Below are positions 46,694-54,955 of a DNA stretch of 64,000 nt, piece after piece. The notes beneath the pieces were generated by a model, which was given only the letters and a program-made list of their open reading frames with translations, ran no database searches and was not told the origin of the DNA. The position numbers and the translations under genes were made by a program. Source of the stretch: Sphingobacterium olei (GTDB lineage: Bacteria; Bacteroidota; Bacteroidia; Sphingobacteriales; Sphingobacteriaceae); NCBI RefSeq assembly GCF_005048855.1, contig NZ_SUME01000001.1:248001-312000 (forward strand), read 5' to 3'. How positions within the stretch are numbered: position 1 is the first letter of the stretch; the number at the start of each line of letters is the position of its first letter.

Positions 46694-47662
46694 TTAAGCA
46701 TTTTGTTGTTCTAGCCATTTTAAAATCGATTGGGTAGTTTCTTCTGGTTTTTCTTGTTGAATCCAATGACCACACTCCAAACTAACAATATCCAAATTAG
46801 GAACGATATTTTTTAGGTTTTCAGATTTTGGAATCGTGTCCTGTTCACCGTATATCATAAGAGTCGGCTGATGAATGATTGGGGTTATGTCCGCCATTAA
46901 GTGCCAGTTTCGATCAAGATTTCTATACCAATTTATACTTCCTGCAAACCCTGATGACTCAAAAGCAGAAACAAATACAGACAGTTCGTTGTCTTCCATT
47001 AAGGGTTCCCCAAGTGGTTTTTCCGCTCTTGCGAGATTTATCATTAGCATTCCGGGTTCCGGTGGTGTGGGAGGTACGTTTTTGCGGAATATGTTACGGA
47101 GGAACCGGGATGCGTTTTCATTCATTATAGCATCTGCTACCCCTGGTTGCCGATTGAAGTGAACAAAATAGAAGTCTCCTCCAAATATTGCTTCCATAAA
47201 CTCAATCCATGGTCTTTCTCCACGCTCTTGATAAGGCAAAGCCAAGTTTATTATTTTATTTACCCGTTCAGGATGCAATAGTGCCAAACTCCATACCACA
47301 TTTGCACCCCAATCGTGACCAACAAAAGTGGCATCTTCATATCCAAAGTAATCAAGTAGTGCAACGAGGTCACCCGTCAAGTGATCAATGTCATAATCAG
47401 TTACTTCGGTCGGACTGGATGAGTTGCCATACCCTCTCTGATTTGGAATGATGACATGATAGCCAGCTGCAACAAGTGGAGGCACCTGATGACGCCAAGA
47501 AAAAGCATGTTCCGGAAAGCCGTGACAGAGCACAATAGGTTTTCCAGCATTTTGTTTACCCGCTTCAAATACTTCCAGTATCACACCGTTGACTGAAATA
47601 AGATCGGGTTGGTAAAAATTACTTGCGTTAAGCATAGAATTATTTTCGTTTGTCATTTTCAT
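46694..47662 (-). CDS. alpha/beta hydrolase, epoxide hydrolase-like
   Basis: 322 residues; later Met codons (MTNENNSM, MLNASNF) are alternative starts. Oxyanion motif is VLCHGFPEHAFSWRHQVPPL. The nucleophile elbow is FVGHDWGANVVW with Asp as nucleophile, which points to epoxide hydrolase or haloalkane dehalogenase rather than esterase. The acid and base lie in YGEQDTIP and ECGHWIQQEKPEE. A cap domain with FRKNVPPTPPEPGMLMINLA lies between. No signal peptide, so cytoplasmic. Likely hydrolyses small epoxides; substrate unknown. It sits alone among degraded genes. Confidence 0.87.
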   Translation of the reverse strand: MKMTNENNSMLNASNFYQPDLISVNGVILEVFEAGKQNAGKPIVLCHGFPEHAFSWRHQVPPLVAAGYHVIIPNQRGYGNSSSPTEVTDYDIDHLTGDLVALLDYFGYEDATFVGHDWGANVVWSLALLHPERVNKIINLALPYQERGERPWIEFMEAIFGGDFYFVHFNRQPGVADAIMNENASRFLRNIFRKNVPPTPPEPGMLMINLARAEKPLGEPLMEDNELSVFVSAFESSGFAGSINWYRNLDRNWHLMADITPIIHQPTLMIYGEQDTIPKSENLKNIVPNLDIVSLECGHWIQQEKPEETTQSILKWLEQQNA

Positions 47663-47758
47663 TCTTTAGAAGATTTAATTAATGATGCAAACTTATGCCT
47701 GCCAAGTGACAGCCTTATGTCAGTGGCCAGGAATATATTAGCCCCGTCTATGTCAAAG

Positions 47759-48077
47759 ATGCAAGAATTAAGCGAAATTACAGTTGTCCGGAATTTCCGG
47801 ACAACTGCTGCGGAAGGCAATAATTATGATACCAACTATTACAACCTCTACGCCATTATCTCTGTAGGCTACCGTGTCTAGCCATCAAAGCACGAAGTTC
47901 CGCCAAGGGGCTACAGTACGTCTGCGCGAATATATTGTCAAAGGCTTTACGATGAATGACGAGCTACTTAAGCAGGCAGGAGGGGACAATTACTTCGATG
48001 AGTTATTGGCGCGTATCCGAACAGGGCGAGTTCACTTCACGTACCAGATCGCTTCAGGGCTCGCAGAAGAGAATTAG
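47759..48077 (+). pseudogene. RhuM-family (virulence protein) gene remnant, truncated and frameshifted
   Basis: Frame 1 reads MQELSEITVVRNFRTTAAEG, then NYDTNYYNLYAIISVGYRV and a stop at 47879. A second frame from 47874 continues with SSHQSTKFRQGATVRLREYI, VKGFTMNDELLKQAGG and YFDELLARIR, ending at 48077. Together these match the core of RhuM-type proteins (..YNLDxIISVGYRV-NSxxxTQFRxWATxxLREYIIKGFTMDDERLK). The N-terminal DNA-binding-like part and the C-terminus are missing. A frameshift separates the two blocks. A perfect palindrome lies inside the frame at 47781-47807. Confidence 0.75.
47781..47807. repeat. palindrome, CGGAATTTCCG core (11-bp arms), inside the RhuM-like remnant
   Basis: CAGTTGTCCGG and CCGGACAACTG flank AATTT. 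In the RhuM frame it encodes VVRNFRTT. It belongs to the palindrome family also seen at 51166-51196, 51211-51241 and 62013-62047. Confidence 0.85.
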
Positions 48078-48128
48078 GCATATGATTGTTGCAAAGAGTG
48101 TTATAAAAATCTTTTCCTGTTATATATA

Positions 48129-49289
48129 TTATACAAGATGGTAGCTTTGGTTTCTAAATTCTGTTGATGCGTAATATTTGTATTTTATTTCGTCTAGCGG
48201 ATAATCCCAGCACCCCATACGATGATATATGGTGCCGCCAAAACCTGTTTTAAATCTATGTAAACCATACATAGGATGAGCAGGGTCAGCCTGTGGCGAT
48301 ACACCGAAAAAATCATATTCGGTGCAGCCTTTCTCTTTAGCCAATAACATTGCTTGCCATTGCAACGAATACGTTGCCATATAGTTTCTGTTTTCAGACG
48401 AAGAAGCACCATACAAATATGTTGCCCTTTGCGCTGATATCACTAAGAACATCGCCGCTAGGGGTTTATTGTCTATCTGTGCAATCAATAAATAAACATC
48501 TGCTGGAGAAAGCGTGTCATTTGCCTTGGTCGACAGTATGGCTTCGAAATAACTGATATCATGTAATACAAAATTATTCCTGATCGCTGTTTCGCTATAC
48601 AGTTTATACCATATCCCTAAACTTTCTAATCCCAAAAGATGAACCTCCACGCCCTTTTTAGAAGATAATCTGATATTGTAACGGGTTTTGGGTTTCATCG
48701 TCGATAGTAGCCAGTCGTCGTTTCTTTTCAGGTCCAAAAAAATGGTATTAGAAGGCAATATGTTCGTATTCGCCTTTTTAAGGCGCCAATTTTCCGTATT
48801 AATATTCAGTCGCATTTCCTGGATACCATAATCGGGTGCACCAAGCCAAGTACCGTCAGGAGCATAGAAAATTTCGCTCTTGGCCCACAGAGATTCCCAC
48901 GACAGATCGTATCGGATCATGATGCAATTGTTAGGCAAAAAGTCTCTCAAACCTTCAGAAAGTTGTTCTAGAAAAAAACCTTGGCACTCTTCTGAAGGCT
49001 CAACCTCAGGACCATAGGGAACATAAGCTATACAATGATTTTTATCAATCGATTGAATGATCACGAGTAAATCTCCGATAAAATAGGAATTATCCATGCA
49101 GTCAACGAAAAGGTCGCGTTGCCGGGTTTTAAAGTTAAAAGCCTTTGATGTCAGTCCCTGGAGTTTTTTTACTTCAGACCAATACGCTGTCTGTTGGATA
49201 ATAGATGTTTTATAAACTTGCTTAATGTTTTTCTCATCAATATCTGTTATCATTTCCTTATTTCGATTACTATAGCCCAAAAATGGCAA
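48129..49289 (-). CDS. FemABX-family aminoacyltransferase / GNAT-fold protein
   Basis: 386 residues as called; the Met at 49253 (MITDIDEKNIKQ) is a likely alternative start. The protein has two GNAT-like halves. Conserved segments are SIIQQTAYWSEVKKLQG, AYVPYGPEVEPSEE, TIFLDLKRNDDWLLSTMKPK, TRYNIRLSSKKGVEVHLLG, LLIAQIDNKPLAAMFLVISA, ATYLYGASSSENRNYMATYS and GCTEYDFFGVSPQADPAHPM with HRFKTGFGG. These fit the FemA/FemB/FemX family, which adds amino acids from tRNA to peptidoglycan precursors, or its acyltransferase relatives. Bacteroidota do not make interpeptide bridges, so the substrate here is uncertain. Confidence 0.83.
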   Translation of the reverse strand: MPFLGYSNRNKEMITDIDEKNIKQVYKTSIIQQTAYWSEVKKLQGLTSKAFNFKTRQRDLFVDCMDNSYFIGDLLVIIQSIDKNHCIAYVPYGPEVEPSEECQGFFLEQLSEGLRDFLPNNCIMIRYDLSWESLWAKSEIFYAPDGTWLGAPDYGIQEMRLNINTENWRLKKANTNILPSNTIFLDLKRNDDWLLSTMKPKTRYNIRLSSKKGVEVHLLGLESLGIWYKLYSETAIRNNFVLHDISYFEAILSTKANDTLSPADVYLLIAQIDNKPLAAMFLVISAQRATYLYGASSSENRNYMATYSLQWQAMLLAKEKGCTEYDFFGVSPQADPAHPMYGLHRFKTGFGGTIYHRMGCWDYPLDEIKYKYYASTEFRNQSYHLV

Positions 49290-49670
49290 ACATACCCAAA
49301 TTTAAGGGTTGATTTGTCAAAAATGTGCAAGAAGGGAAAATTGAAGTTCCTATATTATGTTTCTCATAAACCGATCAGCAATAATAAAGATATTGGAACA
49401 AAACCGGACGACCGCTACATATTCTATTCCCTCACAACCTGTAGTTAAGTTTCATATTCAGCTGTCCGGTAGCTGCTTGGCCAGATTTTTAAATAAACAA
49501 AACCAAGGTCACTATATCCAATATCAATGTTCCCTTTTAAACAAAACTTTCATGATCCATTGAATCACCAACAGGCATGAAAGTTCTTGATGGCCTTTGA
49601 GAAATAGACACTTTCAGAAAAAAAAGGCCTGCACTCCTGCAGGCCTAGGTTGAAACAAAAATACCCAGTT
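49290..49670. other. intergenic region with a terminator and an inverted repeat
   Basis: No gene seen. AACTTTCATG (49545-49554) and CATGAAAGTT (49576-49585) form a perfect 10-bp inverted repeat with a 21-base loop. A strong terminator follows at 49624-49645. The rest presumably carries the FemABX promoter. Confidence 0.5.
49624..49645 (-). terminator. rho-independent terminator of the NTF2-like gene
   Basis: AGGCCTGCA and TGCAGGCCT form a perfect 9-bp stem with a 4-base loop. On the minus strand it is followed by a run of T, 26 bases after the NTF2-like stop codon. A decayed copy is at 57824-57845. Confidence 0.85.
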
Positions 49671-50099
49671 TTAGGGGTATGTCGTTACCACTTTGCTTAC
49701 CTGCCAGCCATTTTTGGTGTTGCTCAGTGTAATGTGGTCTACACGGGTGAATTTTTCGAACTCCATAGTAGCTTTCGCTACGCAAGAGTTTCCGCTTTCA
49801 TCCAGTATTTCGTAAGTCGTTTTGCAGTTGTACTGCAATCCTTTGTTTTCTTTTAAGAATTTAGTATAGTCCTTTTTACTGTGCTTGTTATTGTTGGCGG
49901 AGTTGTAGTATTCGAAATCAGTAGCAAATAAATGCTCGTTAAATTGTGCATTGCCTAACGCGGTAGCATCTAGATACGTAGCGATGGTACGCATAGCATT
50001 CATGTTTTTCGTAGGACTGTTTTTCTTAGCAGCGAATGCCATAGAAGAAGCAAATAAGATAAGAGCTGTTGCGATGGTGGTGATGATAGTTGTTTTCAT
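49671..50099 (-). CDS. exported NTF2-like (lumazine-binding-like) protein
   Basis: 142 residues. Signal peptide (TTIITTIATALILFASSMAFAA, about 1-24). The mature protein is an NTF2-like single domain: MRTIATYLDATALGNAQFNE, HLFATDFEYYNSANN, DYTKFLKENKG, LDESGNSCVAKATMEFEKFT and DHITLSNTKNGWQVSKVVTT. These small alpha+beta barrel proteins are widespread in Bacteroidota, are usually annotated nuclear transport factor 2 family, and lack a defined ligand. The gene has a promoter-like element about 40 bases upstream and its own terminator, so it is monocistronic. A 3' remnant of a paralogue lies at 31225-31320. Confidence 0.83.
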   Translation of the reverse strand: MKTTIITTIATALILFASSMAFAAKKNSPTKNMNAMRTIATYLDATALGNAQFNEHLFATDFEYYNSANNNKHSKKDYTKFLKENKGLQYNCKTTYEILDESGNSCVAKATMEFEKFTRVDHITLSNTKNGWQVSKVVTTYP

Positions 50100-50138
50100 T
50101 TTTTTATGTTTTAAAAGTTGTTATGTCGTATTGTTGAA

Positions 50139-50157
50139 TCAAAAGTAGGGCAGAAGT
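50139..50157 (-). promoter_or_regulatory. shared promoter-like element upstream of the NTF2-like gene
   Basis: TCAAAAGTAGGGCAGAAGT, one base different from 44683-44701 upstream of the ECF sigma gene. It contains the minus-strand -7-like TACTTTTG 40 bases before the NTF2-like start. Confidence 0.5.
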
Positions 50158-50356
50158 CCCCACTAAGGAATGGCGATTAGACCAGCACCTCCAATTATTC
50201 GGTGAATCCCGAAAAGGAATCGGTGAAAAATATACGAAGCATTTACTAAGCCTTTCATGTCTTAAAGACGCAAAAGATCACGCTATGGTTGCATCACTAA
50301 ATTCAAATGTGTACAAGAGAAGTTATCGTTCTCGTCGCGAGCAGGAGGTACTCCTT

Positions 50357-50388
50357 CGTCACTGCGAGGAAGTATGACGAAGCAGTCC
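50357..50388. repeat. REP-like element (CGTCACTGCGAGG..ACGAAGCAGTCC)
   Basis: The segment resembles the widespread intergenic repeat of the form GTCATTGCGAGG..ACGAAGCAATC seen in many bacterial genomes, with an inner partial inverted repeat. Only one copy was found here. The flanking 50158-50480 holds no gene. Confidence 0.4.
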
Positions 50389-50483
50389 TAGATACCAATT
50401 GGCTCACAATTAAAGTCCCACACAGCCACTTGAGAACGAATATTGGATATGAATGGGAATAGACTCGTTACCTCCCAAAAAAT

Positions 50484-50873
50484 CTATACAGCGGGTTTGG
50501 GAGAAGAATTATTAGAAGAATTTAGAGTAAAATCCTTCCATCTAATGGTTTTTGCTCTTCCCCAAGCATCATAGGCTGTAATAGTTTCCGAGTTATATAT
50601 TACACGGTGATTATAGTAGTAAAAAGTAATGTAAATAAACCCATAAAGCACGGGCAACAGCATAAGTACAGGAAAAATATAGGAAGTCCAAGTTTTGTCG
50701 GGCGCCAAATCCCAACCAAAATAAAAACCGAGTCCAATGAAAAATAAAAAAACTAGACCAATGAGGTAGCCTAAGACGGCAAAGGCGATATGATTTTTAA
50801 GGACTCTATCTCCGTTTTCTAGGACTAGCGTGCTAGATCCTTTTGCTCTCGCGACATTGATTAGCCAGCCCAT
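50484..50873 (-). pseudogene. PH-like membrane protein, truncated copy 2
   Basis: 129 codons starting at MGWLINVARAKGSSTLVLEN and running through the membrane segments (HIAFAVLGYLIGLVFLFFIG; FPVLMLLPVLYGFIYITFYY) to AWGRAKTIRWKDF, after which an unrelated tail (TLNSSNNSSPKPAV) follows. Compared with the intact gene at 54956-55510 it lacks the first 14 codons, because a deletion joins the coding region to the upstream leader, and about 60 C-terminal codons. It is nearly identical to the intact copy where they overlap, so the duplication is recent. Confidence 0.72.
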
Positions 50874-50909
50874 TGTCGCAAAAGTGATTGTTTAATCCCA
50901 AGCAAATAG

Positions 50910-50940
50910 AAAATCCCGTAGCGGGGAGCAACGGGATTTT
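50910..50940. terminator. hairpin, probable bidirectional terminator (repeat copy B)
   Basis: AAAATCCCGT at 50910-50919 pairs with ACGGGATTTT at 50931-50940, identical to the hairpin at 2202-2232. Confidence 0.6.
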
Positions 50941-51165
50941 ACCAAACCAATTATTAACCTAAATTATGAAATTACCTATATAACGTCGAAGTTTAAACCG
51001 ATATTATCTCCAGCAAAAAAATATTTTTGTATATCAATAGGCTGCATGAAAGTCACTACTTCCGGTAAGGAGAACGTTCTTATTATCTTACCTGCCACAG
51101 CAAGGCAATACGAGTTTGCGGAGATCTAGTAATTCGCTGTAATAGCAGTTGCGTTCGTTATTGGC

Positions 51166-51196
51166 ACTGGTTGTTCGGAATTTCCGAACAACCAGT
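51166..51196. repeat. palindrome, CGGAATTTCCG core (13-bp arms)
   Basis: ACTGGTTGTTCGG and CCGAACAACCAGT flank AATTT with no mismatch. Read as codons it gives VVRNFRTT, the same peptide as the palindrome inside the RhuM-like remnant. Copy A has an imperfect version near 2456-2485. Confidence 0.88.
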
Positions 51197-51210
51197 CTTT
51201 ATAATATTGG

Positions 51211-51241
51211 TAAGAAAAATCGGAATTTCCGATTTTTCTTA
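51211..51241. repeat. palindrome, CGGAATTTCCG core (13-bp arms), second unit
   Basis: TAAGAAAAATCGG and CCGATTTTTCTTA flank AATTT with no mismatch, 15 bases after the preceding palindrome. Copy A has a nearly perfect equivalent at 2503-2530. Confidence 0.88.
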
Positions 51242-51406
51242 ACTACTAGTGTGCATTTTACGCACTTTGCTTTTTGACAGTCGAACGTGGTGGGTTACAA
51301 TTTTAGAAACATTTCCGATAGCAACCTCGTGGCGCAAAACGAGCTACAACAGGTGTTATTATGTACCTCAAACCTATAAAGCTATCGATACTTCATCAAA
51401 TTATTT

Positions 51407-52066
51407 TTATTGCATGAGCTGAATAATGTCCGGCCACTTATATTTACTGTCATTTTTAAATTTGCCTGCGATGGGTGATAAGGTAAGCGATTTCTCTTCC
51501 TTATCGTATCGTACCTTCATTGGATTCTTATACGCATCGATGTCATAGTACTCTCTTTCGAATATCTTCCACTGCAGAAATCGAACTAGCGGTAATTTTT
51601 TGGATACTTTAATTCGTTTACCTTTATAATCTGTCAATGCATTTCCCAGGTGATATTCTTGGTATACAAAATCCTGATCTAACCTAATTGTCGAACTCGG
51701 GGTGTATTCGCCAAGCGCAAACGCTACACCCAATAGACCTACAGAGCCGGCAAAAAAACCTGATGAAAAAGTCAAAATCATGCTGATAATGGAGAGAACT
51801 TTTATGATAGTGCTCTTGCTATCCTGACCTATCCAGAATAAAAGGCATACTGTGAGGTAAAGTGTACTAACAATTATTGCATTTAAGACGATCCATAAAG
51901 TTGAAATTCCGGCACATAATCCAATTATCCCAGCAATATTTACGGTTATAAGACTTAATAGTATTTTTCTCCGAACTTTTGCAGCTTTTAATGTCGTTCG
52001 GTAGATCACATAAGCTAGAAATGGATACAACCAAAGAGCCATGCAGGCAATAATATACAAGTCCAT
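51407..52066 (-). CDS. hypothetical membrane protein
   Basis: 219 residues. The N-terminal 120 or so contain about four hydrophobic segments (LYIIACMALWLYPFLAYVIY; ILLSLITVNIAGIIGLCAGI; LWIVLNAIIVSTLYLTVCLL; VLSIISMILTFSSGFFAGSV). The C-terminal about 95 residues are soluble and charged (GNALTDYKGKRIKVSKKLPL; REYYDIDAYKNPMKVRYDKE). No family recognised. Likely inner membrane. It lies among other accessory genes with no clear operon partner. Confidence 0.65.
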   Translation of the reverse strand: MDLYIIACMALWLYPFLAYVIYRTTLKAAKVRRKILLSLITVNIAGIIGLCAGISTLWIVLNAIIVSTLYLTVCLLFWIGQDSKSTIIKVLSIISMILTFSSGFFAGSVGLLGVAFALGEYTPSSTIRLDQDFVYQEYHLGNALTDYKGKRIKVSKKLPLVRFLQWKIFEREYYDIDAYKNPMKVRYDKEEKSLTLSPIAGKFKNDSKYKWPDIIQLMQ

Positions 52067-52332
52067 AGTTCTTTTGATTAAATATAATAAATCAAATTCA
52101 TTTTATCGTTCCATTGTATTTGATTTCAATTACAGATATACTGCTATCTGTGGGGCATGCGTTGGATTCTAACGAAGATAAAGATGTCCTTTTGATGTCG
52201 GCTGGATCATTGATTATTGCAGCTCAAAAATAGTTTGACGAAGAGTGAAATTATTTACGATCTTAAAAAAACATTATCTCATCAAGGGTGTAAACAACTT
52301 CCGCTGCGTCACACTGTAATAGAGCAACCTAT
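52067..52332. other. intergenic stretch with a possible decayed coding fragment
   Basis: No gene called. One plus-strand frame (about 52137-52233) reads SVGHALDSNEDKDVLLMSAG with a stop shortly after. It looks protein-like but lacks a start and a recognisable family. Confidence 0.25.
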
Positions 52333-52470
52333 CTATCTTATATGTATTGGCTGGCCGGGATACCAGCTACCTCCGTTTCCACCTTTGATAAAAAGGTATA
52401 AAAGACAAATTAAAACAAAAATAATGATAAAAATACGCCAGTGCTTCGGCAAAGCGTGATCTTTATCCAT
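52333..52470 (-). CDS. small single-pass membrane protein (45 residues)
   Basis: A 45-codon frame: charged N-terminus (MDKDHALPKHWR), one strongly hydrophobic segment (IFIIIFVLICLLYLFI, about 13-28), then a Gly-rich tail (KGGNGGSWYPGQPIHIR). The layout, basic residues before the membrane segment and a clean start and stop support a real small protein. No strong ribosome site is visible, which is usual here. Family unknown. Confidence 0.5.
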   Translation of the reverse strand: MDKDHALPKHWRIFIIIFVLICLLYLFIKGGNGGSWYPGQPIHIR

Positions 52471-52544
52471 TGCTTTTCTATGCTTTTTCAAGTAATTTTC
52501 TTTTAAAACTTATTGGATTACTGTTCTTTTAACTAAAAACCGCT

Positions 52545-53177
52545 CTACGATTCAATAAAGGGAACAATAATAATTTCGTTTTTATCATTTTTATAGATCA
52601 TTGCTCCAGATATATCCATGTCCGAAATATCATGCCCCCACAAGCCGTATCTTCCATTTGTTTCATTTCTGTTGTACATTTTAGTCCGTTCGGCAGGTGG
52701 AATGGTTTTAATTGTAGCTGTCTTTTCTTCTTCCTCATACATCAAGTGATAATGCTTGCTTATTTCACTCAACAGCTGTGCTCTTGTGAAGCCTTTTTTA
52801 GATTTCAGATTAAATTCATAGATGTTTGTGACCGGATAGTCAATCATTACTTTTATCTGAGGATACTTGATGATGATCTCATTTTTATTATGCAGGTTTG
52901 GTAGATCGCGTTTAGGATCGGAAAGGCTTGCCCATGGTATATAACCGTCTTCGTAATCTTCTAAATTGTCCGTCTTAACCTTGAATTCAAATTCATAAAG
53001 CAGTTCTCCAAGCTCGGAATAATCCTTTTCTAAGAAGGCTTGAATACGTTCTTTTACAACCTCGATAGGCTCTTTTTCTTCAATAGCGGTCGAGCCGGTC
53101 TCTTGCCCAATAGTGCAATTAACAAAGAACAATGGGGAAAAAAGAAGGATGCAGATTTTTTTTATTGAGGTTTTCAT
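52545..53177 (-). CDS. hypothetical lipoprotein
   Basis: 210 residues. Signal with lipobox FFVNC (Cys about 21). The mature part has an acidic helical start (EEKEPIEVVKERIQAFLEKD), a central domain (NEIIIKYPQIKVMIDYPVTN, FTRAQLLSEISKHYHLMYEE) and a C-terminus with RYGLWGHDISDMDISGAMIY ending FIES. Similar proteins occur as single genes in Sphingobacteriaceae, but I cannot name a family. Likely periplasmic, outer-membrane anchored. Confidence 0.62.
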   Translation of the reverse strand: MKTSIKKICILLFSPLFFVNCTIGQETGSTAIEEKEPIEVVKERIQAFLEKDYSELGELLYEFEFKVKTDNLEDYEDGYIPWASLSDPKRDLPNLHNKNEIIIKYPQIKVMIDYPVTNIYEFNLKSKKGFTRAQLLSEISKHYHLMYEEEEKTATIKTIPPAERTKMYNRNETNGRYGLWGHDISDMDISGAMIYKNDKNEIIIVPFIES

Positions 53178-53274
53178 ATTTGATTTACATATGACTGTTA
53201 ATGTTTCTTTATGCGGTTTTTTCGAACCCTAAACGTTATGGAATATCCGAAAAACTATACAATTTAAACGATAG

Positions 53275-54207
53275 TAGGTTTCAGCGATTAAAACGTAATG
53301 GTAGCTCCATCTTAATGTCGACATTCTTACCATCCAATACTCCCGGTGTCCACTGCGGTAGAGAGTTTATCAAGTCAAGTGCAGCGTCGTCGAGAACTTT
53401 ATGCACACCTTGTACCACTTCGGCATCCCTTGTTCTTCCATTTTTATCCACCACAAAACGGACGATTACCTCGCCACTTATTCCTTCCGCGCCAGCTGGA
53501 TATTCGAGATGTCTGGTTACATAATCCGGAAACGAAGATTTTCCGCGATTGAAGACAGGCGCTTTCTCCAGTGCTTTGCGGTCGCGCACGCGTTCACCAT
53601 TAATATGACTAACCGTTTTTACAGCTTCCTGCTGTCGTGTTATTTTTCCCTCTTTATCCCACTCGGTGATCTTCGTGGGCTCTCCTTTGTCAAAAGTCAT
53701 CTTGCGGTGCTTTATCCCGTCCTCATGCCACCAAGTAAAATCCCCGTCTCTTACCTCAGGCTCTAATGAGCTATACCATCCATCCATTTGCTTAACTCCA
53801 TTTGGATAAAAGTCCTGTACGCGGATTGGTTTGGTATTATCGTTACGAGATATAACACGGTAAAAGTGCTTGTTGTCACGATCCGTCTTTTCCCATTTTG
53901 CATTAAAATATACGGTGTCGGTAGTCTGGGCGCTAGCCTCGCGAGTTGAAAATATACTAGCCATAGCGGCTATGCAAAGCACTAAACGTACTTGTCTTAG
54001 GTCAATTATTTTTTTCATCGGTTTTGGTTAATCTACAGATACATTTCTATTTTTCGTAAATTTTATAAACTAATAATTGTTTTTAAAATTACTAAAAACT
54101 TGCTACAAAACAATATCATCTCTGACTGCGTAAATCCACTGATAAGACCATAAGAAAGGTTAGCGGGATATTTCAAACCAATTGCGCAAAAAATGAAGGA
54201 ACGAGTA
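53275..54207. repeat. 0.93-kb duplicated segment, copy 1 (homologous to 62405-63328)
   Basis: Homology starts at GTAGGTTTCAGCG and continues through the whole TonB-like gene and about 190 bases of its upstream region, to CCAATTGCGCAAAAAATGAA. Within the gene the two copies differ at few positions plus one 9-base deletion; upstream they are more diverged. No terminal inverted repeats or target duplications were recognised. Confidence 0.85.
53281..54018 (-). CDS. exported TonB C-terminal domain protein with MORN-like region (copy 1)
   Basis: 245 residues. Signal peptide (about 1-30, ASIFSTREASAQ). Residues about 35-130 resemble toxin-antitoxin-like MORN/YwqK repeats (RVQDFYPNGVKQMDGWYSSL; DGDFTWWHEDGIKHRKMTFD; WDKEGKITRQ). 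The C-terminal about 90 residues are a TonB C-terminal domain (SSFPDYVTRHLEYPAGAEGI; GEVIVRFVVDKNGRTRDAEV; LINSLPQWTPGVLDGK). It has a cleavable-type N-terminus rather than a clear TonB membrane anchor and lacks the Pro-rich spacer, so it is probably not an energising TonB. An almost identical gene lies at 62411-63139. Confidence 0.8.
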   Translation of the reverse strand: MKKIIDLRQVRLVLCIAAMASIFSTREASAQTTDTVYFNAKWEKTDRDNKHFYRVISRNDNTKPIRVQDFYPNGVKQMDGWYSSLEPEVRDGDFTWWHEDGIKHRKMTFDKGEPTKITEWDKEGKITRQQEAVKTVSHINGERVRDRKALEKAPVFNRGKSSFPDYVTRHLEYPAGAEGISGEVIVRFVVDKNGRTRDAEVVQGVHKVLDDAALDLINSLPQWTPGVLDGKNVDIKMELPLRFNR

Positions 54208-54214
54208 TCTCTAC

Positions 54215-54949
54215 TTAAAGAACTTGAAAACTATTCGACTTTCCTTCATCAGCGAAACTATCATCTACTTTGAGCCATTTGAGAATTCGCTTTGTTTCTT
54301 CCTTATCCTTTTTTCGAGCATTTTCAAATCGCTTGGTCAGTCCGGTTGCTGCTAACCGTTCGGCAAGTGTCATACTTTCGAAACCTTCTATAAAACCTTC
54401 CCAAGTAGTTTTGATAGGACTATAAAGTTCATGCCATCTTTTGATAAAGAAGTCGATGTCATTCAAATCCTTTTCGATCCGATTGCTCAATTTATTTACC
54501 TGTTTTTCAAATCCGTTTTTTGTAAAAGAATATTTTAGTTTATGATGGTCGGCCATGAAATCGCAGCTGAATAGGGGAATGCCCCGGATGTCGTCCGAAT
54601 GTAATCGCATTGAAGTTAAACTGTTGGGCGGTATACTGTACTGTATGCCACTCAGCCCCTGAAGCTGTTCTATATCATCCACTGCTGGCGTTAGTTTGAA
54701 GATGTTTAACCCGACTTGGATCCATCTATCGCCTCTGAGAATATCGACAGATACCATCTCTAAAAATTTAGAGTCTGATATTCTGCATAACTGGTACAAG
54801 TGTCCTATACCGGGGTGCCATCCGAAAAGAGAACCTGAAAAAGGAGCCTTTACAAATCCCTTTTTATAAAGAGCAGGAATTCCTCTTTCAAGAAAAATTT
54901 CCTTTCTTATCTTTAAGATTTCTTTATCTGAGGCGGTGTAAAAAAGCAT
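54215..54949 (-). CDS. hypothetical protein downstream of the intact PH-like gene
   Basis: 244 residues, no signal peptide or membrane segment. The N-terminal half has mixed strands (LYKKGFVKAPFSGSLFGWHP; FLEMVSVDILRGDRWIQVGL; NIFKLTPAVDDIEQLQGLSG). The C-terminal half is helical and charged (KQVNKLSNRIEKDLNDIDFF; KRFENARKKDKEETKRILKW). No family recognised. It starts 6 bases after the PH-like gene stop, so the two are probably co-transcribed. Possibilities such as an immunity protein cannot be tested from sequence alone. Confidence 0.6.
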   Translation of the reverse strand: MLFYTASDKEILKIRKEIFLERGIPALYKKGFVKAPFSGSLFGWHPGIGHLYQLCRISDSKFLEMVSVDILRGDRWIQVGLNIFKLTPAVDDIEQLQGLSGIQYSIPPNSLTSMRLHSDDIRGIPLFSCDFMADHHKLKYSFTKNGFEKQVNKLSNRIEKDLNDIDFFIKRWHELYSPIKTTWEGFIEGFESMTLAERLAATGLTKRFENARKKDKEETKRILKWLKVDDSFADEGKSNSFQVL

Positions 54950-54955
54950 TGGCTA

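Larger units (their letters stand above)
50890..51334. repeat. intergenic repeat, copy B (homologous to 2182-2623)
   Basis: About 445 bases matching copy A. It holds the terminator hairpin at 50910-50940, TATAACGTCGAA, CAAGGCAATACGAGT, two perfect palindromes (51166-51196, 51211-51241) and the end motif CAACCTCGTGGCG. In both copies it lies immediately upstream of a broken PH-like gene, so the gene and the repeat were duplicated together. No gene is seen in it. Confidence 0.78.

Noticed and set aside
53401..53766. 121-codon plus-strand frame opposite the TonB-like gene, conserved in the second copy
   Set aside because: It is conserved only because the whole DNA segment is duplicated; the minus strand carries the TonB domain.
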